Below, piece by piece: positions 16,816-26,742 of a stretch of 45,516 nucleotides of DNA. Below the pieces are notes generated by a model that made no database searches, was not told the origin of the DNA, and saw only the letters and a list, made by a program, of their open reading frames with translations. Source of the stretch: Methylobrevis pamukkalensis (GTDB lineage: Bacteria; Pseudomonadota; Alphaproteobacteria; Rhizobiales; Pleomorphomonadaceae); assembly GCF_001720135.1 (NCBI RefSeq), contig NZ_MCRJ01000019.1, forward strand, positions 1 through 45,516. The letters run 5' to 3'. The position numbers and the translations under genes were made by a program. Position 1 is the first letter of the stretch. Every line of letters begins with the position of its first letter.

Positions 16816-19596
16816 TCACTCTCCCGGATTGGCCGGCGCGGCGCTGGCGGCGCCCGGCGGTTTTGGCGGACCGAGGGTTTGCAGGAGGGCGACCGCGGCG
16901 CGGTGGTCGGCGGTTCCGTCACCCTCGTGGAGCTGTGCCAGCGCCGCGCGCAGGGCGTCGGCGCCCTCCGCCGGCCGCCCCTCCTCGGCACGGACGCGGG
17001 CGAAGCTCGTGGCTGCCCGAAGGGCGAAGGCGCGGGCGCCCTGGCCGTTCGCCACGGCGATGGCTGCGGCGAGCCGGTCGCCGAGCCCCTGCGTTCCCCG
17101 CGGGGAGCGCTCGACGGCCGCGCGCAGGTGCTCGGCCGTGCACCAGTCGATGCGGCCGCTGCGGACCCGGGCTTCGGGATCGTGGCGCAGGAAGATTGGA
17201 TGAAAGGTGGCGAAGAGGTCCGCCTCGGCGGCCGTCGTCGTCGGGATGCGCAGCGCCTCCGCCTCGCTGCCGCCCGACAGGACGCCGAGCACCAGGGCAT
17301 AGCGCCGGCCCCACTGGTGCCAATGCTGGAAGGTGCGCCGGGAATGATGGAGGAGAAGATCGACGTCGCGTCCGGCCCGGTCGAGGTTGCCGCACCAGAT
17401 GGCGATGGGAACGAGGTTGAAGGCGAGCGCCCAGCACAGCGACTGGGCATGGTCGAGCGCGATTGCCTCCTCCAGGCATTCGTCCGCGGCGGCACACGCG
17501 GCATCGGCCCGTCCGGTGATCCACAGGAGGCGGGCGAGGTTCGACCGCGAGGCGGTCCAGTGGTCGTTGTGGTAGGCGGTGAAGCGGATCGCCCGGTCCC
17601 GACCGCGCTCGGCGGACAGGCCGTGGAGGAGCGACGCCTCCGCCTCCGAATGGCGGCCGAGGTCGTGCAGCGCCCGGCCGGTCATCCGGAAGCCGCGGTA
17701 TCGCGCCGCCGACGGAGCGTCGTCCCGCAGTGCGGCCCTATAGGCATTCGCCAGGTCCGCTTCGGCCGGATAGTCGCCCGCGTTGCCGGTGATTCCGAAG
17801 ATCATCCACAGGATGTCGAGCCGGCGCTCCTGCTCCCCGAGCGCCTCGGCAAGCGTCAGGGCAGACGTCAGGTAGCGAACCGCGTCCGCCGTCGGGCCGT
17901 GCTCGTAGTATTCGGCGAGCCCGAGGGCGGTGCGGAGGTCGAGCGCGCGGAGCGGCCCGACGTCGGGGGCGTCGCCCATCAGCCGCAAGGCCCGTTCCAT
18001 CGCCGGGCGCTGTCCGACGAGGACGGCGGTTCGCATCCAGAACCCGACCGCGGCGGCCGTCAGCGCGACCGCGGCCGGCACGCAAGCCGAGCGCTCGAAG
18101 GCGAGGCCGAGCGCCGTCTCCACGTTGGCCTGGAGCCCGCGGCGGGCGGCCGGCGGCGGCACGGGCGCGGTCTCTGCCTCCGCGAGGCGGGCGCGGAGCA
18201 ACTCGAGCTGACGGCACAGGATGGCGTCGACGTCCTGGCGGGCGAGAAGCCTCTCGCGGGCGTAGAGGGCCGTGGTCTCCAGAAGGCGGAAATGGGGCGG
18301 CGTGCCGAGAGTCGCTCCGGCTGAGCCGTCGTCGCGGGCAATCAGCGATTTCGCCTCGAGAGCGCCGAGCAGCGCCTCCGTCCCGGCCGGTCCGAACGGG
18401 GAGAGAGCGACGACCGCCGACAGCGAAAAGGCCCCCGCGAGGACGCCGAGACGATCGAAGAGCGCCTTCTCGTCGGCCGAAAGGAGGTCGTAGCTGTGGT
18501 CGAGGGTCGCTCGGAGGGTTCGGTGGCGCGGCGCCGCCGTGCGCCGCCCGCGGTTGAGGAGGGCCAGACGATCGTCGAGGCGGATCCTGAGGTCGGCGAT
18601 GCCGAACACCCCGACGGTGGCCGCGGCCAGTTCCAGTGCCAGCGGGATACCGTCGAGAGCGCGGCAGACGGCCGAGGCGTCGGCGAGCGTCGCCGGGTCG
18701 AGGGTGAGGTCGCCCGCGACCGCGCGCGAGCGCTGCAGGAAGAGGTCGAGCGCGGGGAACCGGGAGATGTCCTCCGGGGGCGGTCCGGCGTCGTCCGGCA
18801 CCGCCAGCGGCGACAGCCGGTAGAGCCACTCGCCCTCGGCCCTCAGGCCCTCGCGGCTGGTGCAGGCGAGGTCGACCCCCGGCGCCGCGCGACGTATCCG
18901 TTCGGTGAGGCTCGCGGCCGCATCCACCACACCCTCGCATGTGTCGAGGACGAGGAGGAGGTCGCGTCCGGCCAGCGCGGCGGCGACGCTCTCCTCGGTC
19001 GCCTCCTCGGCCCGGCCGCCGTCGACGGCAGCGCCGATCGCCCGGAGCATGCCGTCCCCGGTGGTCACGGCGCCGAGGTCGACGAAGAGCACCCCGTCGC
19101 GGTACTCGTCGCGCAGGAGGGCTGCCAAGGCCTTGACGAGGCTCGTCTTGCCGATGCCGCCGGGACCCACGACGGTGACGAAGCGTCGACTTCGCAGCTT
19201 CTCCGACAGTGCCGACAGATCGCCGTCGCGGCCGAGGAGGCGGGAAGGCGCCGGCAGCCTCGACGGCCCGGCGTCTTCGACCCGCTTTGTCTCCATGCCG
19301 ATCCGATAGCCGCGGCCGGGCACGTTCTGGATCGCCTCGACGCCGCGCGCGTCGGCCCCGAGGGCGGTGCGCAACGCCGCGATATGGACGCGAAGGTTGG
19401 CGGCGTCGACGGGGCGTTCCGGCCACACGCGGGCGATCAGCGACGCCGCGGGAACCAGCGCTCCGTCCGCCTCGACGAGTACGGAGAGGATCGCAAGCGC
19501 GCGTCCGCCGAGCGGGATCGGCGCGCCGTCGGCGGCAAGCGTCCGTGCGTCCAGATCGAAGGTGAAGCGGCCGAAGGTCACGTGGCGGGACGCCAT
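16816..19596 (-). CDS. STAND3: winged-helix / NB-ARC-like ATPase / TPR regulator
   Basis: 926 residues from ATG 19596 (MASRHVTFGRFTFDLDARTL), preceded by AGGAGA. Winged helix about 1-102 (NLRVHIAALRTALG ... NVPGRGYRIGM), P-loop GPGGIGKTS (144-152), Walker B LLLVLDTCEGV where the paralogues have DNCEH, sensor CTSREGLRAEGE, GxP motif [15 protein letters not shown]-terminal half TPR-like (MRTAVLVGQRPAMERALRLMGD; LHDLGRHSEAEASLLHGL). Domain layout equals STAND1 and STAND2, but identity outside motifs is modest, so the paralogues are old. It is translationally coupled to the GMC oxidoreductase downstream and lies 141 bp after the OYE-like gene. Likely sensor-activator of its own operon; this is inference. 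Confidence 0.85.
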   Translation of the reverse strand: MASRHVTFGRFTFDLDARTLAADGAPIPLGGRALAILSVLVEADGALVPAASLIARVWPERPVDAANLRVHIAALRTALGADARGVEAIQNVPGRGYRIGMETKRVEDAGPSRLPAPSRLLGRDGDLSALSEKLRSRRFVTVVGPGGIGKTSLVKALAALLRDEYRDGVLFVDLGAVTTGDGMLRAIGAAVDGGRAEEATEESVAAALAGRDLLLVLDTCEGVVDAAASLTERIRRAAPGVDLACTSREGLRAEGEWLYRLSPLAVPDDAGPPPEDISRFPALDLFLQRSRAVAGDLTLDPATLADASAVCRALDGIPLALELAAATVGVFGIADLRIRLDDRLALLNRGRRTAAPRHRTLRATLDHSYDLLSADEKALFDRLGVLAGAFSLSAVVALSPFGPAGTEALLGALEAKSLIARDDGSAGATLGTPPHFRLLETTALYARERLLARQDVDAILCRQLELLRARLAEAETAPVPPPAARRGLQANVETALGLAFERSACVPAAVALTAAAVGFWMRTAVLVGQRPAMERALRLMGDAPDVGPLRALDLRTALGLAEYYEHGPTADAVRYLTSALTLAEALGEQERRLDILWMIFGITGNAGDYPAEADLANAYRAALRDDAPSAARYRGFRMTGRALHDLGRHSEAEASLLHGLSAERGRDRAIRFTAYHNDHWTASRSNLARLLWITGRADAACAAADECLEEAIALDHAQSLCWALAFNLVPIAIWCGNLDRAGRDVDLLLHHSRRTFQHWHQWGRRYALVLGVLSGGSEAEALRIPTTTAAEADLFATFHPIFLRHDPEARVRSGRIDWCTAEHLRAAVERSPRGTQGLGDRLAAAIAVANGQGARAFALRAATSFARVRAEEGRPAEGADALRAALAQLHEGDGTADHRAAVALLQTLGPPKPPGAASAAPANPGE

Positions 19597-19737
19597 CGGG
19601 CGCCGGTCTCCTGTGGACGGAGGGTCTCCGGCAGCCTGGGCGCCGCCGGCCGCCGCGTATGGACGATCCATGCGCCGTTTCGGCGGATCCGGTCATGACG
19701 AAGGGGAGCCGCGGACATTCATTCGGCGGTGCCGTGG

Positions 19738-20505
19738 TCAGGTGTCGACCGGTTCGCCGGCGAAACCGACCGCATCCGCGAAGCGGCGGGCGAGCGCCTC
19801 TTCGGCCGACCTCGCATCGAGTCCGCCGGACAGGATCAGCGAATTGCGGAAGGCCGATCGGAACCGGCCATCGGAATCACCGGGGAAGAACGAGGTCGAC
19901 GTCCGCGCCTGCGGGGGGAGCCGAAGGTGGACAAAGGCGATCTCGAGGTCGTTGAGCGCGCCGAGCAGCGCGACGTGGAGCGCGACGATGTCCACGGCAC
20001 CGTTGGCGCCGCAGGCCAGGGGCGCCAGGCGGACGCCGAGACGCTCGCGCGGACATTCGGCCGCGACCGCCTCGACGATCTCGACCAGGAGCTGGGAACC
20101 CGCCTCCATGCCCGCGACATGGGTGCAGAGGTCGGTGCCGTCGATCTCGACGCCGGCGAAGCCCGCGCCGATCGAGCGGCGCGCCGCCGTCGCGAAGGCG
20201 GCGAGCAGCCGATCGAGACCGACCGGTGGGATGGGCGGTTCGTCGGCGGCTCTCCCGGACTGCGCCAGCCGGCTCACCGCGATGCCCTTGCGGGCGCGGA
20301 TCGCGCCGACCATCTCGCCGAACGGCGGGGCATCCGGAGCGGCGGCGGATTCGGGACTGCGACGATCGTCGCGGGCGACGACGAGTGGGGCGAAGTGGAG
20401 CGAGCCCGGCAGGGCGGCTGCCGTATCATCCTCGTCGGCCGAATGGACCCGTCGGTTGGCGAGTTCGAAGGCGCCGATGTTGATGGGGGTGAGGATCCGG
20501 TTCAA
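19738..20505 (-). CDS. Degenerate Old Yellow Enzyme-like protein
   Basis: 255 residues with a TTG start at 20505 behind GAAGGGAG; no in-frame ATG fits. N-terminus ILTPINIGAFELANRR matches OYE-family flavin oxidoreductases, as do GAGFAGVEIDGTDLCTHVAG, RERLGVRLAP and LILSGGLDARSAEEALARRFADAVGFAG. The family norm is about 360 residues. The substrate-binding pair 'HGAN/HGAH' reads DGTD, and the 'NRRTDxYGGS' capping loop is absent, as is much of the N-terminal sheet. FMN binding or ene-reductase activity is therefore doubtful. It lies between AraC2 and STAND3 on the same strand. It could be a decaying gene, but the frame is open and well used, so a non-catalytic (binding) role is possible. Confidence 0.7.
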   Translation of the reverse strand: MNRILTPINIGAFELANRRVHSADEDDTAAALPGSLHFAPLVVARDDRRSPESAAAPDAPPFGEMVGAIRARKGIAVSRLAQSGRAADEPPIPPVGLDRLLAAFATAARRSIGAGFAGVEIDGTDLCTHVAGMEAGSQLLVEIVEAVAAECPRERLGVRLAPLACGANGAVDIVALHVALLGALNDLEIAFVHLRLPPQARTSTSFFPGDSDGRFRSAFRNSLILSGGLDARSAEEALARRFADAVGFAGEPVDT

Positions 20506-20644
20506 GCGCGCTCCCTTCAGGCCTGTTCCGCGCGGTCGCGGGCGAAGCGCACCGGTTCGGCGAATTCCGCCGGCGGACGACGTCGTCGGTCGAGGATGCG
20601 GACGATCGAAAGTCCCGTCTTGTCGGTTTTGATCGTGCGCCGCC

Positions 20645-21567
20645 TCACGCGTGGGCGCGGCGGAATGCGCCTGGGCTGGTCCCGATGATGCGGGTGAACG
20701 AGCGGCAGAAATGCGCCTGGTCGCAGAAGCCGATGTCGAGCGCCAGTTCGGCGAGCGGCAGGTCGGAGGAGATCAGCAACTCCTTCGCCTTCTCGCACCG
20801 CGCGGCGAGCATCCAGCGATGCGGTGGCAGTCCGGTCGCCACCTTGAACGCACGACTGAAATGGGAGGCCGAGAGGCCTGCGACGTCCGCCATGTCCTCG
20901 ATCGCCAGGTCCTCGGCGAGGTTGGCGACCATATGGTCGAGGACCCGACGGAGCTGGCGCGGCGCGAGGCCGCCCCTGGTCGGCTCGGCGCTCGTACTGA
21001 AGAGTTCGGCGAAGCGTTTCGTCAGGCCTGCGCCGAGGCCGGCCGCATAGACCGTCGGGACGTCGTCGTCGTCGCCGGCGAGCGCGTCGGCGACGAGGTG
21101 GCACAGCCGCGCGAGAACCGCGTCGTCCAGCATGCCTTGACGTCGCGGCGCCCCGCCGCACGCCGCGACCGGCACGGCGATCACGAGATGGCGGAGGAAG
21201 CGCAGGGCCTCGCCGCGGCCACGGGCGGTCGCCCCGGCCGGCAGCAGGACCGGACCGGCCGTGTGCGCGGGAACGCGGGGCCGGTCCGCCCGGTCGCAGC
21301 GCAGGCGCAGGGAACCGCCGACCTCCTCAACGATCATCGACAGGCACACCGCGTCGAAATCCGCTTCGATCTCGACCTCGATCCCGCCGGCCGAGCGCAC
21401 CTCGAAGAGCATCGCCTCGGCCGCGCCGAACGACCCGGCCGACCGCCGGAGCACCGTCCCGCGGGGGTAGTGCACCGTCGGCTGCGACCGCCGCGGCGCC
21501 ACGTTGGATGCGGTGCCGGCGGAGACGCGGGATGAGCCGTCCACCGGGTTTTGCTGATCATGTCCAT
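20645..21567 (-). CDS. AraC2: AraC-family regulator, probable N-terminal frameshift
   Basis: C-terminal double HTH is clear: LRRVLDHMVANLAEDLAIEDMADVAG, LSASHFSRAFKVATG, LPLAELALDIGFCDQAHFCRSFTRIIGTSPGAFRR. The N-terminal ~200 residues are a variable sensor region. A strong ribosome binding site (GAGGAGCG, 21573-21580) sits before ATG 21567 (MDMISKT), but that frame is wrong after about 10 codons. One base added in the AAAACCCGG run near 21546 joins it to the conserved frame (VDGSSRVSAGTASN), giving about 307 residues. Without that correction the start would be ATG 21613, far from the binding site. First gene of the minus-strand operon AraC2, OYE-like, STAND3, GMC, STAND2. Confidence 0.8.
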
Positions 21568-22004
21568 GGCATCGCTCCTCGTTGGTGATGCCACGGTGGC
21601 GTTGCGGGATCATGGAAGCGAGTTAAGCGATGCAGCGTGTTGCAAACGAGGGACACGCGGATGGCGGAGCATGAATAATCGAGCGATATCAGTTGCATAG
21701 AATTGGAGCATTGCCCGCGCGCGCCGGCCAGGGCGTCGCCGACGCTCACGGATTTACGCGTCTCTACGGCCGCTTTACGCCACGCAGCCTGCGCCTTGCG
21801 CCACCGAGCATGCCGTTCCCGCACGTCGGCCGGACGATGCGGGTCTTGTGGCGGACTCGGCGCCCGGCGTTGCCGTGGCCTCTCGCGCGATCCCGCTTAA
21901 CACCGATTAACGGCCTCGCCCGTGCAACTGACGGGTCTTAACTCCCCCTCGGCCCCGCCACGTCGCAGCATCGGTCCATTGGCACCACGACACGCGAGGA
22001 CAAC
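21568..22004. promoter_or_regulatory. Divergent AraC2/AraC3 promoter region with TTAAC direct repeat
   Basis: This 437-bp gene-free region separates two divergent AraC genes. It is AT-rich near 21660-21715. At 21897-21911 it contains TTAACACCGATTAAC, two TTAAC half-sites one helical turn (10 bp) apart, 94 bp before AraC3. Nearly the same sequence lies upstream of the MFS gene at 26745-26759. The 10-bp direct-repeat form resembles sites of OmpR-type winged helices. Confidence 0.5.
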
Positions 22005-22551
22005 ATGTCGACAGTCGCAGCGGCGTCCAGGGACGCCCGGCAATCCGTCGCCGGCCTCATCGGCGAGGCCCTGTCTCTCCTCGGCGACGATCAAGCGGCC
22101 GCGCGGTTGCGGCTTCAGGAGGCGCTGAGGCTCGCCGCCCCGGTCGCGCCGCCGGTCTCTCCCGGCGCTCGCCGTGTGGCAGCGCAGGGCTGTCCTCGCC
22201 TTCGTCGCGGACAGCATCGACCGCAGCATCACCGTCGAGGCCGCGGCAGCCACGGTCAGGCTCAGCGCCTCCCACTTCTCGCGGGCCTTCCGCATCAGCT
22301 TCGGCCTGACCTTTGCGCGCTACGTGCTGGAGCGGCGGATCGATCGCGCCAAGACCCTGCTCGCAGAGAGCGTCGAGCCGATCGCGCAGGTCGCACTCGC
22401 CTGCGGCACGGCTGACCAGTCGCACTTCACGCGCCTGTTCGGGCGCGAGGTCGGAGTGACGCCGCTGATCTACCGGCGGATCCATGCCGACCCCGCGAGG
22501 ACGGGCGATCGTCGCCGGGATCGTCCAAAACGCGATGCTTCGGTGAAATAA
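22005..22551 (+). CDS. AraC3: short AraC-family regulator, frameshifted
   Basis: N-terminal part MSTVAAASRDARQSVAGLIGEAL from ATG 22005 (GCGAGGA upstream) and the HTH part (LAVWQRRAVLAFVADSIDRSITVEAAAATV, LSASHFSRAFRISFG, LSRR-like second helix IAQVALACGTADQSHFTRLFGREVG) lie in different frames, switching at about 22160-22168. Two added bases (or one removed) in the CCCGGCGCTC stretch restore one protein of about 182 residues, 'SPGxLAVWQRR'. This is the small AraC type with almost no sensor domain, common in Hyphomicrobiales. Divergent from AraC2 and first gene of the plus-strand run to 30627. Confidence 0.8.
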
Positions 22552-22625
22552 GTCGGCTGCGCCTCGTTGGAATATCGGCAGATCTGCAGAGCAACGCAGT
22601 CGCAAGGACGAGAAAGGAACATGGC

Positions 22626-22835
22626 ATGAAAGCCTTCGTCTTCATTGCCGCTCTCTCGACGTTCACGACATTCGCGTCCGGCACTCGCGTCGGCGGCACC
22701 GCCACTGCGAAGGACTTCCGCGACATCGCAAACGGTGCCGTGCCGGAGCGGTGGAGGACTGCCCTCTACGACCCGGGTCTCACCGGTCGCGATCGCGAGA
22801 TCCTGAAGCTGCCGCGGCACGCCTTGGGGTCCTGA
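22626..22835 (+). CDS. Small putative secreted protein
   Basis: 69 residues. Hydrophobic N-terminus (MKAFVFIAALSTFTTFASG) looks like a Sec signal peptide, leaving a basic, soluble tail of about 48 residues. ATG at 22626 follows AGAAAGGAAC. No family recognised. It lies 74 bp after AraC3 and 105 bp before the SDR gene on the same strand, so it may be part of that operon. The short length and lack of homology I can see keep the confidence moderate. Confidence 0.5.
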   Translation: MKAFVFIAALSTFTTFASGTRVGGTATAKDFRDIANGAVPERWRTALYDPGLTGRDREILKLPRHALGS

Positions 22836-22940
22836 GAACCGGTACCGGCCGAGGACCGGCGGCGATCTTTCGAATCCTTGCCGCTTCGCCAATCCGACCG
22901 GGAACGGCTCGCCCCCGCGTTCCCTTCAAAGGAGCCTGCC

Positions 22941-23765
22941 ATGACCGCTTCATCGAACACCGCCGTCGTCACCGGGGCCTCCACCGGCATCGGCGCGGTC
23001 TATGCCGATCGCCTCGCCGCCCGCGGTCACGATCTAGTCCTGGTGGCGCGCGACGAGAATCGCCTGCGGGCGGTCGCCGCGCGATTGCCGACCCCGACCG
23101 GCCGCCGCGTCGAGGTCGTCGCGGCGGACCTCTCCACGCCTGCCGGTCTCGCCGTGGTGGCCGGCCGCGTCGGGGCTGCCGACGTGGGTTTGCTGGTCAA
23201 CAATGCCGGCATCGCCCTCACCGGCCCGCTCGCCGCGACCGATCCAGCCCGCTTCCGGACCATGCTCCACCTCAACGTGACGGCGGTGGCCGAGCTCACC
23301 CGTGCGGCAGCTGTCGCAATGAGCGCCCGCGGCCACGGCACGATCGTCAACGTCGCCTCGGTCGCCGCGCTCTCCGGCGAATCCCCCCGCATCAGCGCCG
23401 GCTACACCGCGACCAAGGCCTTCGTCCTCGCTCTCACGGAAGGGCTTGCGCCGGAACTGGCGTCGTCCGGCGTCCGCATCCAGGCGGTGCTCCCCGGCGT
23501 GACGCGCACGCCGATCTGGGAACTCACGGGCATCGACCTCGGATCGCTTCCCGACGAGATCGTCATGGAAGCCGGCGACATGGTCGATGCCGCGCTCGCC
23601 GGGCTCGCATTGGGCGAGATCGTCACCATACCGGCTTTGCCGGACGCGGCCGAATGGACGGCTCTCACCGAAGCACGGGCGCGGCTGCAACCGAACCTCT
23701 CCCGCTCCCGCCCAGCAGACCGCTACCGCCGACCGGGCTCCGCCGCGGAACCGGCCCGCACCTGA
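22941..23765 (+). CDS. Short-chain dehydrogenase/reductase (SDR)
   Basis: 274 residues from ATG 22941 behind AAAGGAG. Classical SDR: cofactor motif [28 protein letters not shown], catalytic Ser in [11 protein letters not shown], and YTATK as the catalytic Tyr-x3-Lys. The last ~25 residues ([21 protein letters not shown]) are low-complexity and may be an extension. It oxidises or reduces an alcohol/carbonyl with NAD(P)(H) in the cytoplasm; Arg-45 region ([15 protein letters not shown]) suggests NADP. It is followed by three alpha/beta hydrolases and an MFS transporter on the same strand, which points to a short catabolic or detoxifying route. Substrate unknown. Confidence 0.9.
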   Translation: MTASSNTAVVTGASTGIGAVYADRLAARGHDLVLVARDENRLRAVAARLPTPTGRRVEVVAADLSTPAGLAVVAGRVGAADVGLLVNNAGIALTGPLAATDPARFRTMLHLNVTAVAELTRAAAVAMSARGHGTIVNVASVAALSGESPRISAGYTATKAFVLALTEGLAPELASSGVRIQAVLPGVTRTPIWELTGIDLGSLPDEIVMEAGDMVDAALAGLALGEIVTIPALPDAAEWTALTEARARLQPNLSRSRPADRYRRPGSAAEPART

Positions 23766-23842
23766 TGGCGACTTCCGTGCGGGCCTCGCGCCTCCAATCC
23801 ACTCGTCTGCTACTCCCCCGCCGAATTCGGAGGACCCGACCG

Positions 23843-24823
23843 ATGCCATTCCTTTCGCCACCGCACCGCAGCCGCCCGTATCTCGCTGCCGTCGCCGCAC
23901 TGCTGCTTCTTTCCAGCGCCACCGGCACGTTTGCCAGCGAGGATGCCCAGCCGACGCCGCGCCCCGTGGCGCCGGTCTGCGGCGCCGCCTGTGTCGACAC
24001 GCTCTCTGTGGACGTCGACGGGAACCGAATCGCCTACCGCCGGCTCGGTCCGGCCGAAGGCGTGCCACTTGTCCTCCTCAACCGCTTCCGCGGTACGATG
24101 GACGACTGGGACCCGGCCTTCCTCGACCGGGTGGCGGCGTCGCGGCCGGTCATCCTGTTCGACAACGTCGGCGTCGCCCGCAGCGGTGGCCGCTCGTCGC
24201 CGCGGCTTGCCGGCTGGGCAGACGACGCGGCGGCGATCGTCAGGACGCTGACCGACGGGCCGGTCGATCTCCTCGGCTTCTCCTTCGGCGGCCTCGTCGC
24301 GCAGGAGTTGACGCTGCGCCACCAGGATCTCGTCCGCCGCCTGGTGATCGTCGGCAGCGGCGCCGGCTACGTGGAGGGTGCCAATCTGTCGCCGAAGGCG
24401 ATCGAGGTGGCGACGAAACCCGTGAACGCCGACGAGGACTTTCTCTTCCTGTTCTTCCGCGACACCCCCACCAGCCAGGCAGCGGGCCGCGCCTATCTCG
24501 ATCGCCTGGAAGCGCGAGCCGATGCCCACGCGGCCCTGGTCGCACCGGAGAGCTGGCAGGCGATGCTGTCAGCCGGGAGCGACGTCGGTACGCCGGAAAC
24601 GTCGCTGCTCCTGCGGGCGCCCGCGATCACCGTGCCGGTGCTTGTCGCCAACGGGATCGAGGACGCGATGATCCCGACGCTGCAGTCCTTCGCGCTGGCC
24701 AGGGCGCTGCCGAACGCAAAGCTGATCGTCTACCCCGACTCCGGCCACGCCTTCCTGTTCCAGCACGTGGCCGAATTCGCCGCCGACGTCGACCGCTTCC
24801 TCTCGGCGGAGTCCGTGCGATGA
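23843..24823 (+). CDS. Secreted alpha/beta hydrolase (first of three)
   Basis: 326 residues from ATG 23843 (GGAGGA upstream). Sec signal peptide (hydrophobic [11 protein letters not shown], cleavage near TFAS-ED). Alpha/beta hydrolase fold: nucleophile elbow GFSFGG with the Ser, strand motif [18 protein letters not shown], acid near [10 protein letters not shown], His in [10 protein letters not shown]. The usual oxyanion 'HG' after strand 3 reads NRFRG, as in proteins of the epoxide-hydrolase/haloperoxidase branch that lack that His. The stop overlaps the next gene's start (ATGA), so both are co-translated. Predicted periplasmic esterase-type enzyme; substrate unknown. Confidence 0.88.
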   Translation: MPFLSPPHRSRPYLAAVAALLLLSSATGTFASEDAQPTPRPVAPVCGAACVDTLSVDVDGNRIAYRRLGPAEGVPLVLLNRFRGTMDDWDPAFLDRVAASRPVILFDNVGVARSGGRSSPRLAGWADDAAAIVRTLTDGPVDLLGFSFGGLVAQELTLRHQDLVRRLVIVGSGAGYVEGANLSPKAIEVATKPVNADEDFLFLFFRDTPTSQAAGRAYLDRLEARADAHAALVAPESWQAMLSAGSDVGTPETSLLLRAPAITVPVLVANGIEDAMIPTLQSFALARALPNAKLIVYPDSGHAFLFQHVAEFAADVDRFLSAESVR

Positions 24824-25791
24824 GCCGCCCGACCGACCTTCGTCCGTCCCGCCGCGAGGTGCTCGTCACCTCGTCGGTCGCCCTCGCCCTCGGCCTTGCC
24901 GCGGGCTCCTTCCTCGAGCCCGTCCGGGCCGAAACAACCACCGAAACCGGAGACAGCACCATGCCCAGCGTCCGCACCCGCGACGGCGTCGAGATCTTCT
25001 ACAAGGACTGGGGGCCGAAGGACGCCCAGCCGATCGTCTTCCACCACGGCTGGCCGCTCTCCTCGGACGACTGGGATCCGCAACTGCTGTTCTTCCTGAG
25101 CAAGGGTTACCGGGTGATCGCCCACGACCGCCGCGGCCACGGTCGTTCCACCCAGGTCTTCGACGGCCACGACATGGACCATTACGCCGCCGACCTCGCG
25201 GCGGTGGTCGAGGCGCTCGACCTGCGCGACGCGATCCACGTCGGCCATTCGACCGGCGGCGGCGAGGCGCTCCACTATACCGCCCGCCACGGCAAGGACC
25301 GGGTCGCGAAGCTGGTGCTGATCGGCGCAGTGCCGCCATTGATGGTCAGAACCGCGGCGAACCCGGAGGGGCTGCCGATCGAGGTGTTCGACGGCTTCCG
25401 CGCCGCCCTTGCAGCCAACCGCGCACAGTTCTTCCTCGACGTGCCGAGCGGCCCGTTCTACGGCTACAACCGTCCCGGCGCGACGCCGTCCGACGGCGTC
25501 ATCCGGAACTGGTGGCGTCAGGGCATGATCGGCGGCGCCAAGGCCCACTACGACGGCATCAAGGCCTTCTCTGAAACCGACTTCACCGACGACTTGAAGG
25601 CGGTGACAGTGCCGACGCTGGTGATGCACGGCGACGACGACCAGATCGTCCCGATCGTCGCCTCCGCCCCGAAGTCGGCCGAACTCCTCAGGAAACCGAC
25701 GCTGAAGATCTACGAGGGTCTCGGCCACGGACTCTGCACGACCGATGCGGACCGCGTGAACGCCGATCTCCTTGCCTTCATCGAAGCCTGA
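24820..25791 (+). CDS. Exported alpha/beta hydrolase, non-haem chloroperoxidase/arylesterase type
   Basis: 323 residues; ATG 24820 overlaps the preceding stop. N-terminus has a Tat-like signal (SRREVLV followed by a hydrophobic run ending VRAE). Mature part is a textbook cofactor-free haloperoxidase/arylesterase: [25 protein letters not shown], nucleophile GHSTGG, acid in HGDDDQIVP, His in GLGHGL. Family members hydrolyse esters and can run a perhydrolase side reaction with peroxide. The second candidate start, MPSVRTRDG, would give the cytoplasmic form common in the family, but the good ATGA coupling and the hydrophobic run favour the exported form. Confidence 0.9.
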   Translation: MSRPTDLRPSRREVLVTSSVALALGLAAGSFLEPVRAETTTETGDSTMPSVRTRDGVEIFYKDWGPKDAQPIVFHHGWPLSSDDWDPQLLFFLSKGYRVIAHDRRGHGRSTQVFDGHDMDHYAADLAAVVEALDLRDAIHVGHSTGGGEALHYTARHGKDRVAKLVLIGAVPPLMVRTAANPEGLPIEVFDGFRAALAANRAQFFLDVPSGPFYGYNRPGATPSDGVIRNWWRQGMIGGAKAHYDGIKAFSETDFTDDLKAVTVPTLVMHGDDDQIVPIVASAPKSAELLRKPTLKIYEGLGHGLCTTDADRVNADLLAFIEA

Positions 25792-25811
25792 CCTTCTCAC
25801 GGAGGCACGCC

Positions 25812-26687
25812 ATGTCTGTTCGCCATACGACCATGGAACAGGATCTGAAGGGCCGCTCGGGCCTGCGGATTCACGTGCGGTCATGGCTGCCGCCGGGACC
25901 GCCCAAGGCGGTCCTGGCCCTCTGTCACGGCCTGAACTCGCACGGCGGCCAGTACGCATGGTTCGCCGGGACGGCCGCGGCCGAAGGGTTCGCGGTCCAT
26001 GCCCTCGATCTCCGCGGCCGGGGGCGGTCCGAGGGCCGGCGCTGGTTCGTTCGGCACATCGACGAGTATGTCGAGGATCTCGCCGACCTTGTCCGCCTGG
26101 CCAGGGCCGAGCACCCGGGTCTACCGGTATTTCTGCTCGGCCACAGCGCGGGCGGCGTCACCGCGACGACCTACGTTCTCGACAATCAGCACGAACTCGC
26201 CGGCTTCATCTGCGAGAGCTACGCCCTCGACATACCGGCACCCCGGTCGGTGCTGACGGTGCTCAAGGGGATCGCAGCGGTGCTCCCGCGGCTGCCGGTA
26301 TTCCGCCTGAAGAACGAGGATTTTTCCCGCGACCCGAACGTCGTCGCGGCGCTGAACACCGACCCGCTGACGGCGAACGAGATCCAGCCGGCGGCCACGG
26401 TCGCCGCGCTGGCCCGCGCCGGTGACCGCATCCGCCGGGAATTCGAGCGGATCACGCTGCCGGTTCTCATCCTGCACGGCACTGCCGACCGGGCGACGCT
26501 CCCGTCCGGCAGCCGGCAGTTCTTCGAGCGGACGGGCAGCGCCGACAAGCGGCTGAAACTCTACGAAGGCCATTTCCACGACCTCCTCGCCGACGTCGGT
26601 CGGGAGACGGTCGCGGCGGACATCCTCGGCTGGATCCAGGTCCGGCTGTCGGCAGCTGCCAACAGGGGGACCCGCGCCTCCGCGTGA
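25812..26687 (+). CDS. Monoacylglycerol-lipase-like alpha/beta hydrolase
   Basis: 291 residues from ATG 25812 behind GGAGGCACGCC, 20 bp after the previous gene. Serine aminopeptidase S33/hydrolase_4 family: oxyanion LCHGLNSHGGQYAWFA, DLRGRGRSEG, nucleophile GHSAGG, acid in LHGTADRATLPSGSRQFFE, His in EGHFHDLLAD. No signal peptide, so cytoplasmic. Likely hydrolyses a short acyl ester such as a monoglyceride or lysophospholipid. It completes a set of three hydrolases of different branches in one operon, two exported and one internal, before the MFS transporter. Confidence 0.9.
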   Translation: MSVRHTTMEQDLKGRSGLRIHVRSWLPPGPPKAVLALCHGLNSHGGQYAWFAGTAAAEGFAVHALDLRGRGRSEGRRWFVRHIDEYVEDLADLVRLARAEHPGLPVFLLGHSAGGVTATTYVLDNQHELAGFICESYALDIPAPRSVLTVLKGIAAVLPRLPVFRLKNEDFSRDPNVVAALNTDPLTANEIQPAATVAALARAGDRIRREFERITLPVLILHGTADRATLPSGSRQFFERTGSADKRLKLYEGHFHDLLADVGRETVAADILGWIQVRLSAAANRGTRASA

Positions 26688-26742
26688 ACTGCGCCACCGT
26701 CTGTGCAAGGACGACGCTCGCACCGCCGACCCTGACCACCAC

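Noticed and set aside
21897..21911. TTAACACCGATTAAC as a CtrA box
   Set aside because: Spacing between the TTAA elements is 6 bp, not the required 7.
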